Positions 8,951-18,902 of a DNA stretch of 64,000 nucleotides are shown in pieces. The stretch comes from Epilithonimonas zeae (lineage in GTDB: Bacteria; Bacteroidota; Bacteroidia; Flavobacteriales; Weeksellaceae): the NCBI RefSeq assembly GCF_900141765.1, contig NZ_FSRK01000001.1, forward strand, positions 1,426,001 to 1,490,000. Direction: 5' to 3'. The notes under the pieces were generated by a model. It was not told where the DNA came from. It saw only the letters and a program-made list of their open reading frames with translations, and made no database searches. A program made the position numbers and the translations under genes. Each line of letters opens with the position of its first letter. Position 1 is the first letter of the stretch.

Positions 8951-11209
8951 TTATTTCAAAGTAAACTTGATTTTTGTTCTGATATCAGAAGAAGAACTTC
9001 CAATCAAAGCTTCGAAATCGCCTGGTTCAGCAACCCAATCGTGTTTTGCAGGATCAAAGAAGCTCAATGCAGATTTATCAATTGTGATAGAGACATCTTT
9101 GGATTCTCCTGCTTTCAAATAAACTTTATCGAATCCTTTCAGTTCTTTCAATGGTCTTGGTAATGATGATTTCAGATCACTAATGTATAATTGCACCACT
9201 TCTGCTCCATTCATTTTACCTGTATTTTTCACATTTACCGTAAAAGTGATTTTATCATTAGCTGTTAATTCAGATTTGTCTGCTTTTACTTTCCCATATT
9301 CGAAAGTGGTGTAACTCAAACCGTGTCCAAAACTAAATAATGGTTTGATATTTTTCGTATCGTGCCAACGGTAACCCACAAAAATCCCTTCATTATAAGT
9401 AATATTGATAGGATCTTTCAAATCTTTTCCTTTTCCAGCAGCCAATTCTGCTTTATTTCCAGGATATTCTCCCAAAGCGTGCGCCGAATTATCTTCCAAC
9501 TTCACAGGAAAACTGAATGGTAATTTTCCGGATGGATTAGCATCACCAGCCAAAACTGCAGCAATCGCGTGACCAGATTCAGAACCCAAATACCAAGACT
9601 GCAAAACTGAAGGCACTTCTTTGATCCAAGGCATTGCAACGGCATTTCCGGAAACCAAAACTACAGCCAAATTTTTGTTGGCTTTAGACAATTCGGAAAT
9701 CAATTTATCTTGGTCATAAGGCAAACCATAGCTTTCTCTGTCCATTCCTTCTGCGTCCTGATGGTCGCTTTTATTAAGACCTCCAACAAAAACTACAAAA
9801 TCAGATTCTTTCGCCAACTTCACAGCTTCTGCAATTAATTCCGCAGAAGAGCGCGTTTCTTTTAAGTTTTGACCAGATTTTACACCATTATAATCGCCAC
9901 CGACATCGCCAACGTATCCTCTCGCATAAACGACTTCAGTTTGTTTGCCGAAACGTTCTTTGATACCATCAAGTGGTAAAGTTTCGTATTTTACTTTCAA
10001 AGAAGAACTTCCACCGCCAACAGTCATCATTTTGATAGCGTTCTCTCCTATCACTGCAATTTTCTTAGTCTTAGACAGGTTGATTGGCAATGTTGCTTTT
10101 TGATTTTGAAGAAGAACAATACCTTCTGAAGCGATTTGTTTCGCAGCAGCGATATGCTCTTCTGAAGCGATAGAACCGAATGGTTTATTTTTGTTCATTG
10201 ATGTTTTGTAAGCCAGCCCTAAAACGCGTCTTACTTTATCATCCAATTCCTTAGTTCCAACTTTTCCAGATTTAATCAAATCCAAATAAGGTTTTGCTAA
10301 ATAATAATTTTCATAAGCATTACTTGTTCCTTTTGATAAACCGTTTGTCCAGGTTCCGAATTCTAAATCCAAACCATTATGAATCGCCTGGTCTGTATCT
10401 AAAACTGCTCCCCAATCGGAAACTACAACACCCTTGTAGCCCCATTCACCTTTCAGAATATCATTCAACAAATATTGATTATGACTAGCGTGCTGGCCTT
10501 TATAAAGATCATAAGCGCCCATAATTGTCCAAGAATCCCCTTCCTGAACTGCTGCTTTGAAAGGTGGTAAATAAATCTCATACAAAGCTCTGTCATCTAA
10601 AATCACATTGCTGGAGTGTCTGAAAGTTTCTTGATTATTCAATGCAAAATGCTTCACACTCGTCGCTACGCCATTGGCTTGCACACCTTTAATATAAGGC
10701 ACAACCATTTGCGAAGTCAAAAATGGGTCTTCTCCCATATATTCGAAGTTACGGCCGTTAAGTGGTGTTCTATAAATATTAACACCAGGTCCGAGAATGA
10801 CATCTTTTCCCCTGTAACGCGCTTCTTCTCCCAGAGATTTTCCGTAGATGGAAGACATATTTCTGTTCCACGTTGCAGACAAAGCCGTTAAAGCCGGATA
10901 AGCAATAATAGAATCATTAGTCCAGCCTGCTTGGTCCCACTCGTCCCAAAGTACTTCTGAACGTACGCCGTGAGGTCCGTCTGCAGTCCACAATTCAGGA
11001 ATTCCTAATCTTGGAACGCCGTGAGAACTGAATTTGGATTGAGCGTGAATGATATTGATTTTTTCCTCCAAAGTCATCCTTGACAAAGCATCTTCGATAC
11101 GTTGTTCTACAGGTTTGGAATCGTCTAAATAAACAGGTGTTTTTTTCTGAGCAAAACTAAACTGTGTCATACAGCCTAATACAGAAAGTAATATTAATTT
11201 TTTAATCAT
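8951..11209 (-). CDS. bglX: Periplasmic beta-glucosidase, GH3, BglX type
   Basis: The 752-residue GH3 enzyme removes terminal glucose or similar residues from oligosaccharides in the periplasm. It has a signal peptide (MIKKLILLSVLG...FAQ), the barrel motifs GPGVNIYRTPLNGRNFEYMG and VKHFALNNQE, the nucleophile motif SDW (Asp265 by this start) and a C-terminal fibronectin III-like domain from about residue 660. An alternative start at 11227 adds six residues; the later Met gives a standard signal peptide. It stands alone, without a receptor gene, unlike the GH3 protein at 129. Confidence 0.93.
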   Translation of the reverse strand: MIKKLILLSVLGCMTQFSFAQKKTPVYLDDSKPVEQRIEDALSRMTLEEKINIIHAQSKFSSHGVPRLGIPELWTADGPHGVRSEVLWDEWDQAGWTNDSIIAYPALTALSATWNRNMSSIYGKSLGEEARYRGKDVILGPGVNIYRTPLNGRNFEYMGEDPFLTSQMVVPYIKGVQANGVATSVKHFALNNQETFRHSSNVILDDRALYEIYLPPFKAAVQEGDSWTIMGAYDLYKGQHASHNQYLLNDILKGEWGYKGVVVSDWGAVLDTDQAIHNGLDLEFGTWTNGLSKGTSNAYENYYLAKPYLDLIKSGKVGTKELDDKVRRVLGLAYKTSMNKNKPFGSIASEEHIAAAKQIASEGIVLLQNQKATLPINLSKTKKIAVIGENAIKMMTVGGGSSSLKVKYETLPLDGIKERFGKQTEVVYARGYVGDVGGDYNGVKSGQNLKETRSSAELIAEAVKLAKESDFVVFVGGLNKSDHQDAEGMDRESYGLPYDQDKLISELSKANKNLAVVLVSGNAVAMPWIKEVPSVLQSWYLGSESGHAIAAVLAGDANPSGKLPFSFPVKLEDNSAHALGEYPGNKAELAAGKGKDLKDPINITYNEGIFVGYRWHDTKNIKPLFSFGHGLSYTTFEYGKVKADKSELTANDKITFTVNVKNTGKMNGAEVVQLYISDLKSSLPRPLKELKGFDKVYLKAGESKDVSITIDKSALSFFDPAKHDWVAEPGDFEALIGSSSSDIRTKIKFTLK

Positions 11210-11383
11210 AAATTTTACTCTTTTCAAATAGAAATTTTCGAATGCCTAATATACAAATTATTTCATTATCTCAAAATGAGAAAATAAAAATTGATTATGA
11301 TTTATAAGCATTAATAAGGTTTGGAAGTATTAATTAGAATATGTATATGAATTGAATCTTAATGAAGCTAAATATTCGAAAAT

Positions 11384-11737
11384 TTAGCTATTGAGAATTT
11401 CCGCTTGTAACTTCTTCGTCAAAGATTTAAATACCAGATCATAAGAATGGTCAATCAATTTAAGGATCAATTCTTTTTTAAGACCTTCACAAAGAACTGA
11501 ATTCCAATGGGTTTTATTCATATGATAAGCACCAGAAATCTGAGGATAATTTTCCCGAAGTTCTTCACTCCATTCCGGATCCGCTTTTGCTGAAAATGTT
11601 GCAGGCTGTTTTTCTAAGGAAATCAAAAGAAACATCTTTCCACCAACCTTGAAAACCAAGGTTTCATTATCAAAAGGAAAACCTTCTGTAACTGCCTTTT
11701 TTCCTAAACAATATTCACGGATTTCTTCTGTTTCCAC
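11384..11737 (-). CDS. MmcQ/YjbR family protein
   Basis: The 117-residue protein has the compact YjbR fold: a start with GKKAVTEGFPF and DNETLVFKVGGKMF, the segment PEWSEELRENYPQISGAYH, and MNKTHWNSV near the middle. The family resembles CyaY-like or DNA-binding folds, but no biochemical role is established. It follows the lipoprotein-sorting-like gene by 10 bases, which suggests shared transcription. Confidence 0.85.
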   Translation of the reverse strand: METEEIREYCLGKKAVTEGFPFDNETLVFKVGGKMFLLISLEKQPATFSAKADPEWSEELRENYPQISGAYHMNKTHWNSVLCEGLKKELILKLIDHSYDLVFKSLTKKLQAEILNS

Positions 11738-11747
11738 TGTGATGAAA

Positions 11748-12410
11748 TTAGAATTTGAAAGTATTCTTCGGAAGTTCTTTATTGATTTCGATTTTATTAA
11801 TCATCATCACATAATCACTGTCTTTTTTAGGCGAAGAGGATTCGATTCTGTAAGGCATCAATAAGTTTCCTACTTTTCTGTAATCGGAATAAGTCAGGGT
11901 TTCGTCTTTCTTGATTTCCCGGAATAGCATATAGTTTTTGACATCAAAAAAGTAAATGGTCTTATTCACATTTTTCGTCAATTCTACTTTAAAATAAACT
12001 TGTTCTCCGATTTTTTCTTTACCTAACAATTCTGCTTCAAAACCTTTGTTTTCCCAGTCTATAAAGTCATTGTCAAAACTCTCAGGAATGTAATCGTTAT
12101 ACTTTTGTAGCTTGTTCTGAGCGTAGTTCATTGCGTAGCCATTCGTTCCATCATAGCCTTCAACAGGTGTTTCTTTTCCACCCACTACAATTGCCGTTTT
12201 GGTAAGATTAGGGCGTTGCTGATAGATTTTCATTAAGTAAGAATCATTAACTCCCAAAGTTACTCGCCCTTGTATCTGAACCGTATTCAGAAGTTTCCAG
12301 TTGGTAAGACCTCCAGAATTTTCTATGTTTTTATCAATGATATCTTTTGCCGATTGAGCAGAAATAATGATAGAAAATATAATGGAAAATATGAGAATTA
12401 ATTTTTTCAT
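11748..12410 (-). CDS. Secreted LolA-like outer-membrane lipoprotein-sorting family protein
   Basis: The 220-residue protein has a signal peptide (residues 1-19, ending IIISAQ), then AKDIIDKNIENSGG and a run of beta strands typical of the LolA/LolB-like half-barrel (YLMKIYQQRPNLTK, YFKVELTKN, PYRIESS). Such proteins carry or bind lipids in the periplasm. It could also be one of the many outer membrane lipoprotein-sorting-like proteins of unknown role. It is upstream of the YjbR gene in a likely two-gene unit. Confidence 0.65.
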   Translation of the reverse strand: MKKLILIFSIIFSIIISAQSAKDIIDKNIENSGGLTNWKLLNTVQIQGRVTLGVNDSYLMKIYQQRPNLTKTAIVVGGKETPVEGYDGTNGYAMNYAQNKLQKYNDYIPESFDNDFIDWENKGFEAELLGKEKIGEQVYFKVELTKNVNKTIYFFDVKNYMLFREIKKDETLTYSDYRKVGNLLMPYRIESSSPKKDSDYVMMINKIEINKELPKNTFKF

Positions 12411-12496
12411 TCAAAATTTTTAAGGTTGCTAAGATAAAATTTTCAATTGGCTTCTTGTCTTAAAGAACGTTAATTTTGACATTAATAACGACTAAA

Positions 12497-13219
12497 TTAA
12501 ATCAGTTTTTTGGCTTTCTCCAAATCTTCCGGCGTATCAATCCCAATCCCGACAAAATCGGTTTCTACCATTTTAATTTTCATTCCATTTTCTAAGTAAC
12601 GCAATTGCTCTAATTTTTCCGAAATTTCCATAGGAGTCATTTCTAAAGAAGAGAATTTAAGCAAAGCTTCTTTTCTGAAAGCGTAAACGCCAATATGTTT
12701 GTAATATTTGACATTATAAGATAATTCTCGATGAAAAGGAATCACGGAACGACTGAAATACAATGCAAATCCATTATTATCAGTAACGACTTTTACGTTA
12801 TTTGGATTCTGAATTTCTTCAGATTCTTTTAATTGAATTTTTAATGAAGCTAAAGAAACTTCTTTTTTATCATCTTTAGAAAAAACATCAATCAATTGTT
12901 TTAAAGGTTCCTTCTTAAGGAAAGGTTCATCACCCTGAACATTAATCACAATATCACAATCGATGTTTTGAACAGCTTCTGCAATTCTGTCGCTTCCGGT
13001 TTCGTGTTCGCCTGTCATTACAGCTTTTCCGCCGTTTTTGGAAATTTCATCAAAAATCAATTCGGAATCTGTAGCGACAAACACTTCATCAAACAAACCT
13101 GTTTCCACAACATTCTGATAAGTAGTTGTGATAATAGTTCTGTCTCCCAAAATCTCCATCATTTTGCCTGGAAATCTTGTAGAATTATAACGAGCAGGAA
13201 TGACTGCGATAATTTTCAT
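12497..13219 (-). CDS. kdsB: 3-deoxy-manno-octulosonate cytidylyltransferase
   Basis: The 240-residue enzyme activates Kdo to CMP-Kdo in lipopolysaccharide synthesis in the cytosol. The N-terminus [13 protein letters not shown] and the later [10 protein letters not shown] are the family signatures; [13 protein letters not shown] and [11 protein letters not shown] close the fold. It is next to a membrane protein gene and an aminotransferase gene on the same strand. Confidence 0.96.
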   Translation of the reverse strand: MKIIAVIPARYNSTRFPGKMMEILGDRTIITTTYQNVVETGLFDEVFVATDSELIFDEISKNGGKAVMTGEHETGSDRIAEAVQNIDCDIVINVQGDEPFLKKEPLKQLIDVFSKDDKKEVSLASLKIQLKESEEIQNPNNVKVVTDNNGFALYFSRSVIPFHRELSYNVKYYKHIGVYAFRKEALLKFSSLEMTPMEISEKLEQLRYLENGMKIKMVETDFVGIGIDTPEDLEKAKKLI

Positions 13220-13243
13220 TTTAATTTAATTATGAGTTATGAA

Positions 13244-13825
13244 TTAAATATATTTTAATAGAAAAATGATTCCGTAAATCCAAGATACATATAATCCGGA
13301 ATAAAAAATCCCAAATCCTAAACTTTTGAATAAATTGTCTTTACAATACTTTGAATTTTTAAAAATCAATCTCAAAGCTCTGAAATAAATCCAGTAAAGA
13401 ATGGCTAATAAAAGCAATAAAATTGACCAGAAGAAAACACCTACAAAATATATAGCGAATAATGCTGCTACAGTAAACGCAATCCAAGCCAATATAGATA
13501 TAATAATACCTCCGATTCCCTCTGCATCCATCAATGGAATATCAATGTCTGGAGTAAAATCGGAGGTAGATTTCATTCGTTTATTAAAATTTTCTTTCGT
13601 GAAAATTTTGCCAAGATTATCTCTCAATCCAACTCCTTTATATAGACTGATACTTACAAAAAGAAAAAATGCAATCGCAAGAATAGAAGTTGAAAGAATC
13701 GAATTCTGAAATAATGTATGATGAGAATTATTTCCTGAAATCCAAACACTTAAAATCACTAATAGAATAATTACTATTGATGAATAGAAAGTGAATTTTG
13801 TTTCAAGAAATATTCGGCTTCTCAA
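13244..13825 (-). CDS. Hypothetical membrane protein with about five transmembrane segments
   Basis: No family was recognised in this 193-residue protein. Hydrophobic segments lie near residues 13-32, 44-62, 105-126, 128-150 and 168-190. A polar loop between the second and third segments carries DFTPDIDIPLMDAEG. It starts one base after the aminotransferase stop, so translation is probably coupled to it. Confidence 0.75.
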   Translation of the reverse strand: MRSRIFLETKFTFYSSIVIILLVILSVWISGNNSHHTLFQNSILSTSILAIAFFLFVSISLYKGVGLRDNLGKIFTKENFNKRMKSTSDFTPDIDIPLMDAEGIGGIIISILAWIAFTVAALFAIYFVGVFFWSILLLLLAILYWIYFRALRLIFKNSKYCKDNLFKSLGFGIFYSGLYVSWIYGIIFLLKYI

Positions 13826-13826
13826 T

Positions 13827-15080
13827 TTATTTTAAATCATTTAAAGCTTTCTCCAACTTAGGAAGACAATCTTTAATATCATCCAGAGAACAACCTCCAA
13901 CAGAAGCTCTGAACCAAGGAACTGACTTATCATTTCCAAACGCTGAGAAAGGAACCAAAGCCATTCCTGCGTTATTAATCAGATAGAAAACCAAATCTGT
14001 AGAATCCTCCAAAACTTTTCCGTCTGGTGCAGTTTTTCCAAGGTAATCGAGTTTGATTGTCAAATAAAGTGCTCCCATTGGTGAGATACTTTCGACGTCA
14101 AAACCTTTGGATTTCAAATCCTGGATTCCTGCGTGAAGTTCTTTTAAACTTGTATTCAGTTTTTGTTTGTAATCATCTAAGAAAGTATCAACCGCAGAAT
14201 CATCAGCTAAAAACTCGGCAACTGCTTCCTGTTCTGGTTTTGGCGCCCAAGCTCCAACGTGCGTCAAAAGAGCTTTCATCTTATCAATTACCAAACTCGG
14301 CCCGAATCCCCAACCAACTCTAACACCTGTCGCCGCAAAACATTTAGACGTTCCGTCAACATAAATCGTGTAATCTTTCATTTCCGGAAAAAGACTTACA
14401 GGATTGTAATGGTCTGAACCGAAAGTCAACATTGCGTAGATTTGGTCATACATCAGGTAAAGCGGTTTTTCGTCTGCTCCTCTTTTTTTATTTTCTTCCA
14501 AAACCAATTCGCAAATCTCGGACAATTGCTCTTTTGTGAACATTGTTCCAGTTGGATTGAGTGGAGAACAAAGACAAAGCAAAACTGCGCCTTCTAAATG
14601 TGGTCTCAAATCATCCGCTGTCGGTAAGAAATTATTGGATTCCTGAGTCTGAACTTCAACCGCATTCGCGCTTGTCAAATAAGCATAATGATTGTTATTC
14701 CAGGAAGGAATCGGATAGATCACTTTATCGCCTTCGTCAACAATTGTTTTGAAAACTGCATAAATCAAAGGTCTAGAACCGGCTGTAATCAAAATATCAT
14801 TAGCTGAATAATCCAGATTCCAACGTTTTTTGAGGTCGTTGCTTACGGATGTTCTCAAAGATTGCAAACCGTTTGCTGGCGGATAATTGGTAAGATTATT
14901 TTTATAAGCTTTCTCGATTCCGTTTTTCAATTCTTGTGGAATTGGATAGATGTTGGAATTAAGGTCGCCGATTGTAAGATTTGAGATTTGTGCACCTTTG
15001 GCCTTCAAATCGTTTACTTCATTTCCGATTTTGATGATTTCTGAACCAACTAGGTTAGATGCGAGTTTAGATACTTTCAC
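13827..15080 (-). CDS. Pyridoxal-phosphate aminotransferase, class I (aspartate aminotransferase-like)
   Basis: The 417-residue fold-type I enzyme has SNLTIGDLNS near the start, LCSPLNPTGTMF, MYDQIYAMLTF and the PLP-lysine region VDGTSKCFAATGVRVGWG, with Lys246 as the Schiff-base lysine. It moves an amino group between an amino acid and a 2-oxo acid, perhaps aspartate/oxaloacetate. Substrate preference cannot be fixed from sequence alone. The membrane protein gene follows with a one-base gap. Confidence 0.9.
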   Translation of the reverse strand: MKVSKLASNLVGSEIIKIGNEVNDLKAKGAQISNLTIGDLNSNIYPIPQELKNGIEKAYKNNLTNYPPANGLQSLRTSVSNDLKKRWNLDYSANDILITAGSRPLIYAVFKTIVDEGDKVIYPIPSWNNNHYAYLTSANAVEVQTQESNNFLPTADDLRPHLEGAVLLCLCSPLNPTGTMFTKEQLSEICELVLEENKKRGADEKPLYLMYDQIYAMLTFGSDHYNPVSLFPEMKDYTIYVDGTSKCFAATGVRVGWGFGPSLVIDKMKALLTHVGAWAPKPEQEAVAEFLADDSAVDTFLDDYKQKLNTSLKELHAGIQDLKSKGFDVESISPMGALYLTIKLDYLGKTAPDGKVLEDSTDLVFYLINNAGMALVPFSAFGNDKSVPWFRASVGGCSLDDIKDCLPKLEKALNDLK

Positions 15081-15184
15081 TTAATTATTTTTTTGATGTT
15101 TTTCCGGAACTTAATCCGGATTTTTACTTTTTATGATTTACAAAAGTCTTAAATGTAACTGAGTAAATCAAATTACATAACAAA

Positions 15185-15235
15185 AAAGTTCTCAAAACTA
15201 ACCTAAATCAGTAATTGAGAACTTTATGTTAAAAA
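15185..15235 (-). terminator. Probable terminator downstream of the phosphohexomutase gene
   Basis: AAAGTTCTCAA (15185-15195) and TTGAGAACTTT (15225-15235) form an 11-bp perfect stem with a 29-base loop, in the gap after the phosphohexomutase stop. The large loop makes it weaker than the other terminators here. Confidence 0.6.
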
Positions 15236-15274
15236 TATTTTAGATTATATTTCTATTCTAATAAAAATTTTCAA

Positions 15275-16996
15275 TTACAAATTGAGGTCCTGTTTTACCT
15301 TGGCAATTTTCTCTTCAAGCTTAGGCAATTTGGCAACAAAATCTTCTTTTGAAGTGATGCTGTCTTTTACAGAAACATAAAATTTGATTTTTGGCTCGGT
15401 TCCTGAAGGACGAACACAAACTTTCGTTCCGTCTTGTGTGTAGAAAATCAATACATTAGACTTTGGAATATCGTCCATTACTTTTTTCTCGTTCTTAGAA
15501 ACGACGAAACAAGTCTGCTCTTTGAAATCCTTCACTTCTTCTACTGGAGAACCAGCAATTTCTTTTGGTGGATTACTTCTGAAATCGCTCATCATCTGGG
15601 TAATTTCTTCAGCACCTGTTCTACCCTTTCTTACAACATTAATCAAGCCTTCGAAATAGAAACCAACTTCTTTATAGATGTCAATCATATATTCGTAAAC
15701 CGTTGTTCCATTGGCTTTACACCAAGCAGCGATTTCACAAGCTGTCAAAATAGAACCACAAGAATCCTTGTCACGAACGAAATCTCCGGTCATAAAACCG
15801 AAACTTTCTTCGCCTCCGCAAATGAACTTTTCCTGACCTTCAAAATCACGAATCATTTTCCCAATCCATTTGAATCCAGTCAATCCAACTTTGCAATCCA
15901 CTCCGAATTTTTCTGCAACATCAAAGAAAACGTCAGAAGTCACAATTGTAGAACCAATGAACTCTTTTCCAGTAATTTTTCCAGCTTTTTTCCATTGGTC
16001 AAGGATATAATAAGTAAGAATTGTATTGGTTTGATTTCCATTAAGAAGCTGCATTTCGCCTTCAAGATTTCTAACTGCAATTCCCAATCTATCGCCGTCT
16101 GGGTCTGTTCCGATAACAATATCAGCATTGGTAATTCTAGCCAAATCCATTGCCATAGAAAGTGCAGCAGGTTCTTCCGGATTCGGGGAAGCAACCGTTG
16201 GGAAATTTCCGCTCGGAATCATTTGTTCCTGAACCAAATCTAATTTTGTAAATCCAGCTTTTTCCAATGCTTTTGGAACGGTTGTGTAAGTTGTTCCGTG
16301 GATGGATGTGAAAACAATATTCAGATTATCTCTTCCAACATTTTGGTAAAGAGAATTTTCCATACAAGCATCGATATAAACATCATCTTGTTCTTCGCCA
16401 ATCCATTCGATTAGGTCATCATTTCCATCGAATTTGATGTCCTCAAACTTAGTTGAATAAACTTCTCTGATGATATTTTCATCATCCGGCGGAACGATTT
16501 GCGCACCGTCACTCCAATATACTTTGTAACCGTTATATTCCGGTGGATTGTGAGAAGCCGTCAAAACGATCCCCGCATTACATTTTTTATCTCTAACAGT
16601 GAAAGACAATTCTGGAGTTGGGCGATGTTGCTTGAACAGCAGGACTTTGATTCCGTTCGCTGTCAAAACATCAGCAACGATTTTCCCGAATTCTTTTGAG
16701 TTGTGACGAACATCATAAGCAATTGCCACTTTGATTTCTTCGCCAGAAAATTGCTGATGAAGATAATTAGCCAATCCTTGAGTTGCTTGTCCTAATGTAT
16801 ATTTATTTAAACGATTGGTTCCAACGCCCATTACGCCACGCATTCCGCCTGTTCCGAATTCTAATTCTCTGTAAAAAGAATCTTCCAAATCCGGCGAATT
16901 GGAATCGATTAAGGATTGAACTTTAATTCTTGTTTCCTCGTCAAATGTTTCGGAAAGCCAAAGTTTTGCTTTATCTAATGTTGATAATTCTGACAT
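15275..16996 (-). CDS. Phosphoglucomutase/phosphomannomutase (phospho-sugar mutase)
   Basis: The 573-residue alpha-D-phosphohexomutase interconverts hexose 1- and 6-phosphates for glycan precursors and glycogen. It shows the phosphoserine loop TASHNPPEYNGYK (Ser148), the metal loop DPDGDRLG, the sugar-binding segment GGEESFGF and the phosphate-binding RPSGTEPKIKFY near the C-terminus. Its length fits the PgcA-type phospho-sugar mutases of Firmicutes and Bacteroidota. It probably shares a transcript with the GIN-domain lipoprotein gene 18 bases upstream. Confidence 0.94.
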   Translation of the reverse strand: MSELSTLDKAKLWLSETFDEETRIKVQSLIDSNSPDLEDSFYRELEFGTGGMRGVMGVGTNRLNKYTLGQATQGLANYLHQQFSGEEIKVAIAYDVRHNSKEFGKIVADVLTANGIKVLLFKQHRPTPELSFTVRDKKCNAGIVLTASHNPPEYNGYKVYWSDGAQIVPPDDENIIREVYSTKFEDIKFDGNDDLIEWIGEEQDDVYIDACMENSLYQNVGRDNLNIVFTSIHGTTYTTVPKALEKAGFTKLDLVQEQMIPSGNFPTVASPNPEEPAALSMAMDLARITNADIVIGTDPDGDRLGIAVRNLEGEMQLLNGNQTNTILTYYILDQWKKAGKITGKEFIGSTIVTSDVFFDVAEKFGVDCKVGLTGFKWIGKMIRDFEGQEKFICGGEESFGFMTGDFVRDKDSCGSILTACEIAAWCKANGTTVYEYMIDIYKEVGFYFEGLINVVRKGRTGAEEITQMMSDFRSNPPKEIAGSPVEEVKDFKEQTCFVVSKNEKKVMDDIPKSNVLIFYTQDGTKVCVRPSGTEPKIKFYVSVKDSITSKEDFVAKLPKLEEKIAKVKQDLNL

Positions 16997-17014
16997 TATT
17001 TATAGTTTTTTGTT

Positions 17015-17716
17015 TTAATTAATTTTCTTGTTTTCCAAAGTTGCTTTTTCAGTTACTTTCAGTTTTTTCGAAGGATTTCCGTAATAAACCAACTTCGAAG
17101 TATTACCGATTTTACCTTTGATTTCTTCATCCACATTCAGTTCTGCATAATTTCCGTTTTGGGAATCGATTTCTAAATCTTTGATGTACCAATAAGGCGA
17201 AATAATACTCGCTGTATCCTTGATACTAAGTTTTGCTAAAGTTGTTTTTCCCAACAGATTGGCCCGGCTTTTATTCGTCATTTCAATCTCAGACTTTTCT
17301 GAAATCACTGAACCGATAAATTTAGCATTATCTTTTAAATGAAGAGCGAAATTTTCGACTTTCATTTGACTTGAAATGTTAAGTTCTACAGAATCAGCAA
17401 TTTTAATCACATCAAAAGGATTTTTTCCATAAATCGTGATGTTATAGAAATCTACTTTATCCGTTTCACTTTTCTCTGAAATTGATAGATTTTTATCTTT
17501 AACTTCAATATTAAGATTATCAAAAAAATTAGGATAAGTTTCCACATTCACAAAGTTATGTGGACTTTGAACATAAAACACACGGAATTTTCCTTTCAAA
17601 TCCAGTCTGGAAAATTCAGCTAACTCCACATCTTTGGACTGGATTTCTCCTTTTGGAGAGACTTTTCCGCAGGAAACAATTGTTAAGATTAGAAATAAAT
17701 ATAATAGTTTTTTCAT
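17015..17716 (-). CDS. GIN-domain (DUF2807) lipoprotein
   Basis: The 233-residue protein has a lipoprotein signal with lipid-anchored Cys16 (LTIVSCGK) and the head GIN domain, which forms a short right-handed beta-helix (FSRLDLKGKFRVFYVQ, SVELNISSQMKVENF, DTASIISPYWYIKDLEI). The family is common in Bacteroidota and is placed at the cell surface or periplasm; its function is not known. A second GIN protein is at 24852. Confidence 0.82.
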   Translation of the reverse strand: MKKLLYLFLILTIVSCGKVSPKGEIQSKDVELAEFSRLDLKGKFRVFYVQSPHNFVNVETYPNFFDNLNIEVKDKNLSISEKSETDKVDFYNITIYGKNPFDVIKIADSVELNISSQMKVENFALHLKDNAKFIGSVISEKSEIEMTNKSRANLLGKTTLAKLSIKDTASIISPYWYIKDLEIDSQNGNYAELNVDEEIKGKIGNTSKLVYYGNPSKKLKVTEKATLENKKIN

Positions 17717-17757
17717 TTTAATTCTTGATTGAAACTAAATTTTAATACTGAAAGCTC

Positions 17758-17842
17758 GCAGCCCGGCTTGAGCGGAAATCCTTTTTCGCATTGGACTAAG
17801 CTTTGGAAAAAGATTGGTAGCGGAAGACGGAAATAGCTGCCC
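17758..17842. repeat. Dispersed hairpin repeat, full copy
   Basis: The copy begins GCAGCCCGGCTTGAGCGGAA and ends in AGCTGCCCC; the middle holds TCCTTTTT...AAAAAGATTGGTAGCGGAAG. The ends and centre pair imperfectly, so the transcript could fold into a long interrupted hairpin. It lies 8 bases beyond the stop of the glycosyltransferase gene. A closely similar copy is at 45147-45227. Confidence 0.85.
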
Positions 17843-17849
17843 CAATAAT

Positions 17850-18803
17850 TTATATCATTTCCTCAATATGATAATTCTTATGCTCACGGTTGGTTCTGAT
17901 AATCAACTCGCCTAAGAATCCCGCAACAAACAATAAACTTCCCAGAATCATCATCGTCAAAGCAATGAAAAACCAAGGATTGTTGGCGATCAAATTGCCG
18001 TAGATTTTGAAAATATAAACGTCAATCAGTTTTGAAACACCCAACCAAATCGCAGATAAGAAACCGATGATAAACATCAAAGTTCCTGCAGCTCCGAAGA
18101 AATGCATCGGCCTGCCTCCAAATCGACTTACGAACCAAAGTGTTACCAGATCCAAAAATCCACGAACGAAACGTTCTGTCCCGAATTTCGAAGTTCCGTA
18201 AGGTCTTGCCTGATGCTGAACTGGTTTTTCAGTAATATTTCTGAAACCTGCATTAGCCGCTAAAACGGGAATATAACGGTGCATATCACCATAAACGTCA
18301 ATCGATTTTACGACTTGTTTTCTGTAAGCTTTAAGTCCACAATTAAAATCGTGAAGCGAAACTCCAGAAACTTTTCTAGCCGCCGAATTGAACAATTTTG
18401 ACGGAATATTTTTGGTCATTACATTATCGAAACGTTTCTTTTTCCATCCGGAAACGATATCGTAATTTCCAGCTTTCAGCATTTCGTACAATTCAGGAAT
18501 CTCTTCCGGAAAATCCTGTAAATCAGCATCCATTGTAATTACAACATCGCCATTCACCTTTTCGAAAGCCGCGTGAAGTGCCTGTGATTTCCCATAGTTT
18601 TTTGAGAATTTAATTCCGTGAATCTGTGGATTTTGAATTTTCATATTTTCTATGATAGACCAGGACAAATCTGTACTTCCGTCGTCTATGAACCAAACCT
18701 CGTAAGACAATTTATTAGAACGGCATACAGTGTCAATCCTTGTGAACAACTCTTCCAGAGAGTCTTGCTCGTTAAGCAATGGAACGATTATAGAAAGATT
18801 CAT
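17850..18803 (-). CDS. Glycosyltransferase family 2 with two C-terminal membrane helices (polyprenol-phosphate type)
   Basis: The 317-residue protein has an N-terminal GT-A domain (MNLSIIVPLLNEQDSLEELF, GKSQALHAAF, DAD at 92-94, and GLKAYRKQV) and two hydrophobic segments in the last 100 residues. This matches dolichol-/undecaprenyl-phosphate glucosyl- or aminoarabinose-type transferases that load a sugar onto a lipid carrier at the inner membrane. The start at 18803 is preferred to the one at 18872, because the extra 23 residues lack similarity to the family and the Rossmann strand begins at the second Met. It is downstream of a DUF4199 gene on the same strand. Confidence 0.9.
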   Translation of the reverse strand: MNLSIIVPLLNEQDSLEELFTRIDTVCRSNKLSYEVWFIDDGSTDLSWSIIENMKIQNPQIHGIKFSKNYGKSQALHAAFEKVNGDVVITMDADLQDFPEEIPELYEMLKAGNYDIVSGWKKKRFDNVMTKNIPSKLFNSAARKVSGVSLHDFNCGLKAYRKQVVKSIDVYGDMHRYIPVLAANAGFRNITEKPVQHQARPYGTSKFGTERFVRGFLDLVTLWFVSRFGGRPMHFFGAAGTLMFIIGFLSAIWLGVSKLIDVYIFKIYGNLIANNPWFFIALTMMILGSLLFVAGFLGELIIRTNREHKNYHIEEMI

Positions 18804-18902
18804 TTTTTTATAAAAGATGTTAGATATTGATATTAGATTTTCAAATTTTAAGATAAATGATTTATTTAACAAAAGCCATTTAACTATTTATTATCCAACC
18901 TC

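Noticed and set aside
15434-16243. Long plus-strand frame of 269 residues in the phosphohexomutase gene
   Set aside because: It is antisense to a well-conserved enzyme and has no family resemblance; mirror reading frame.
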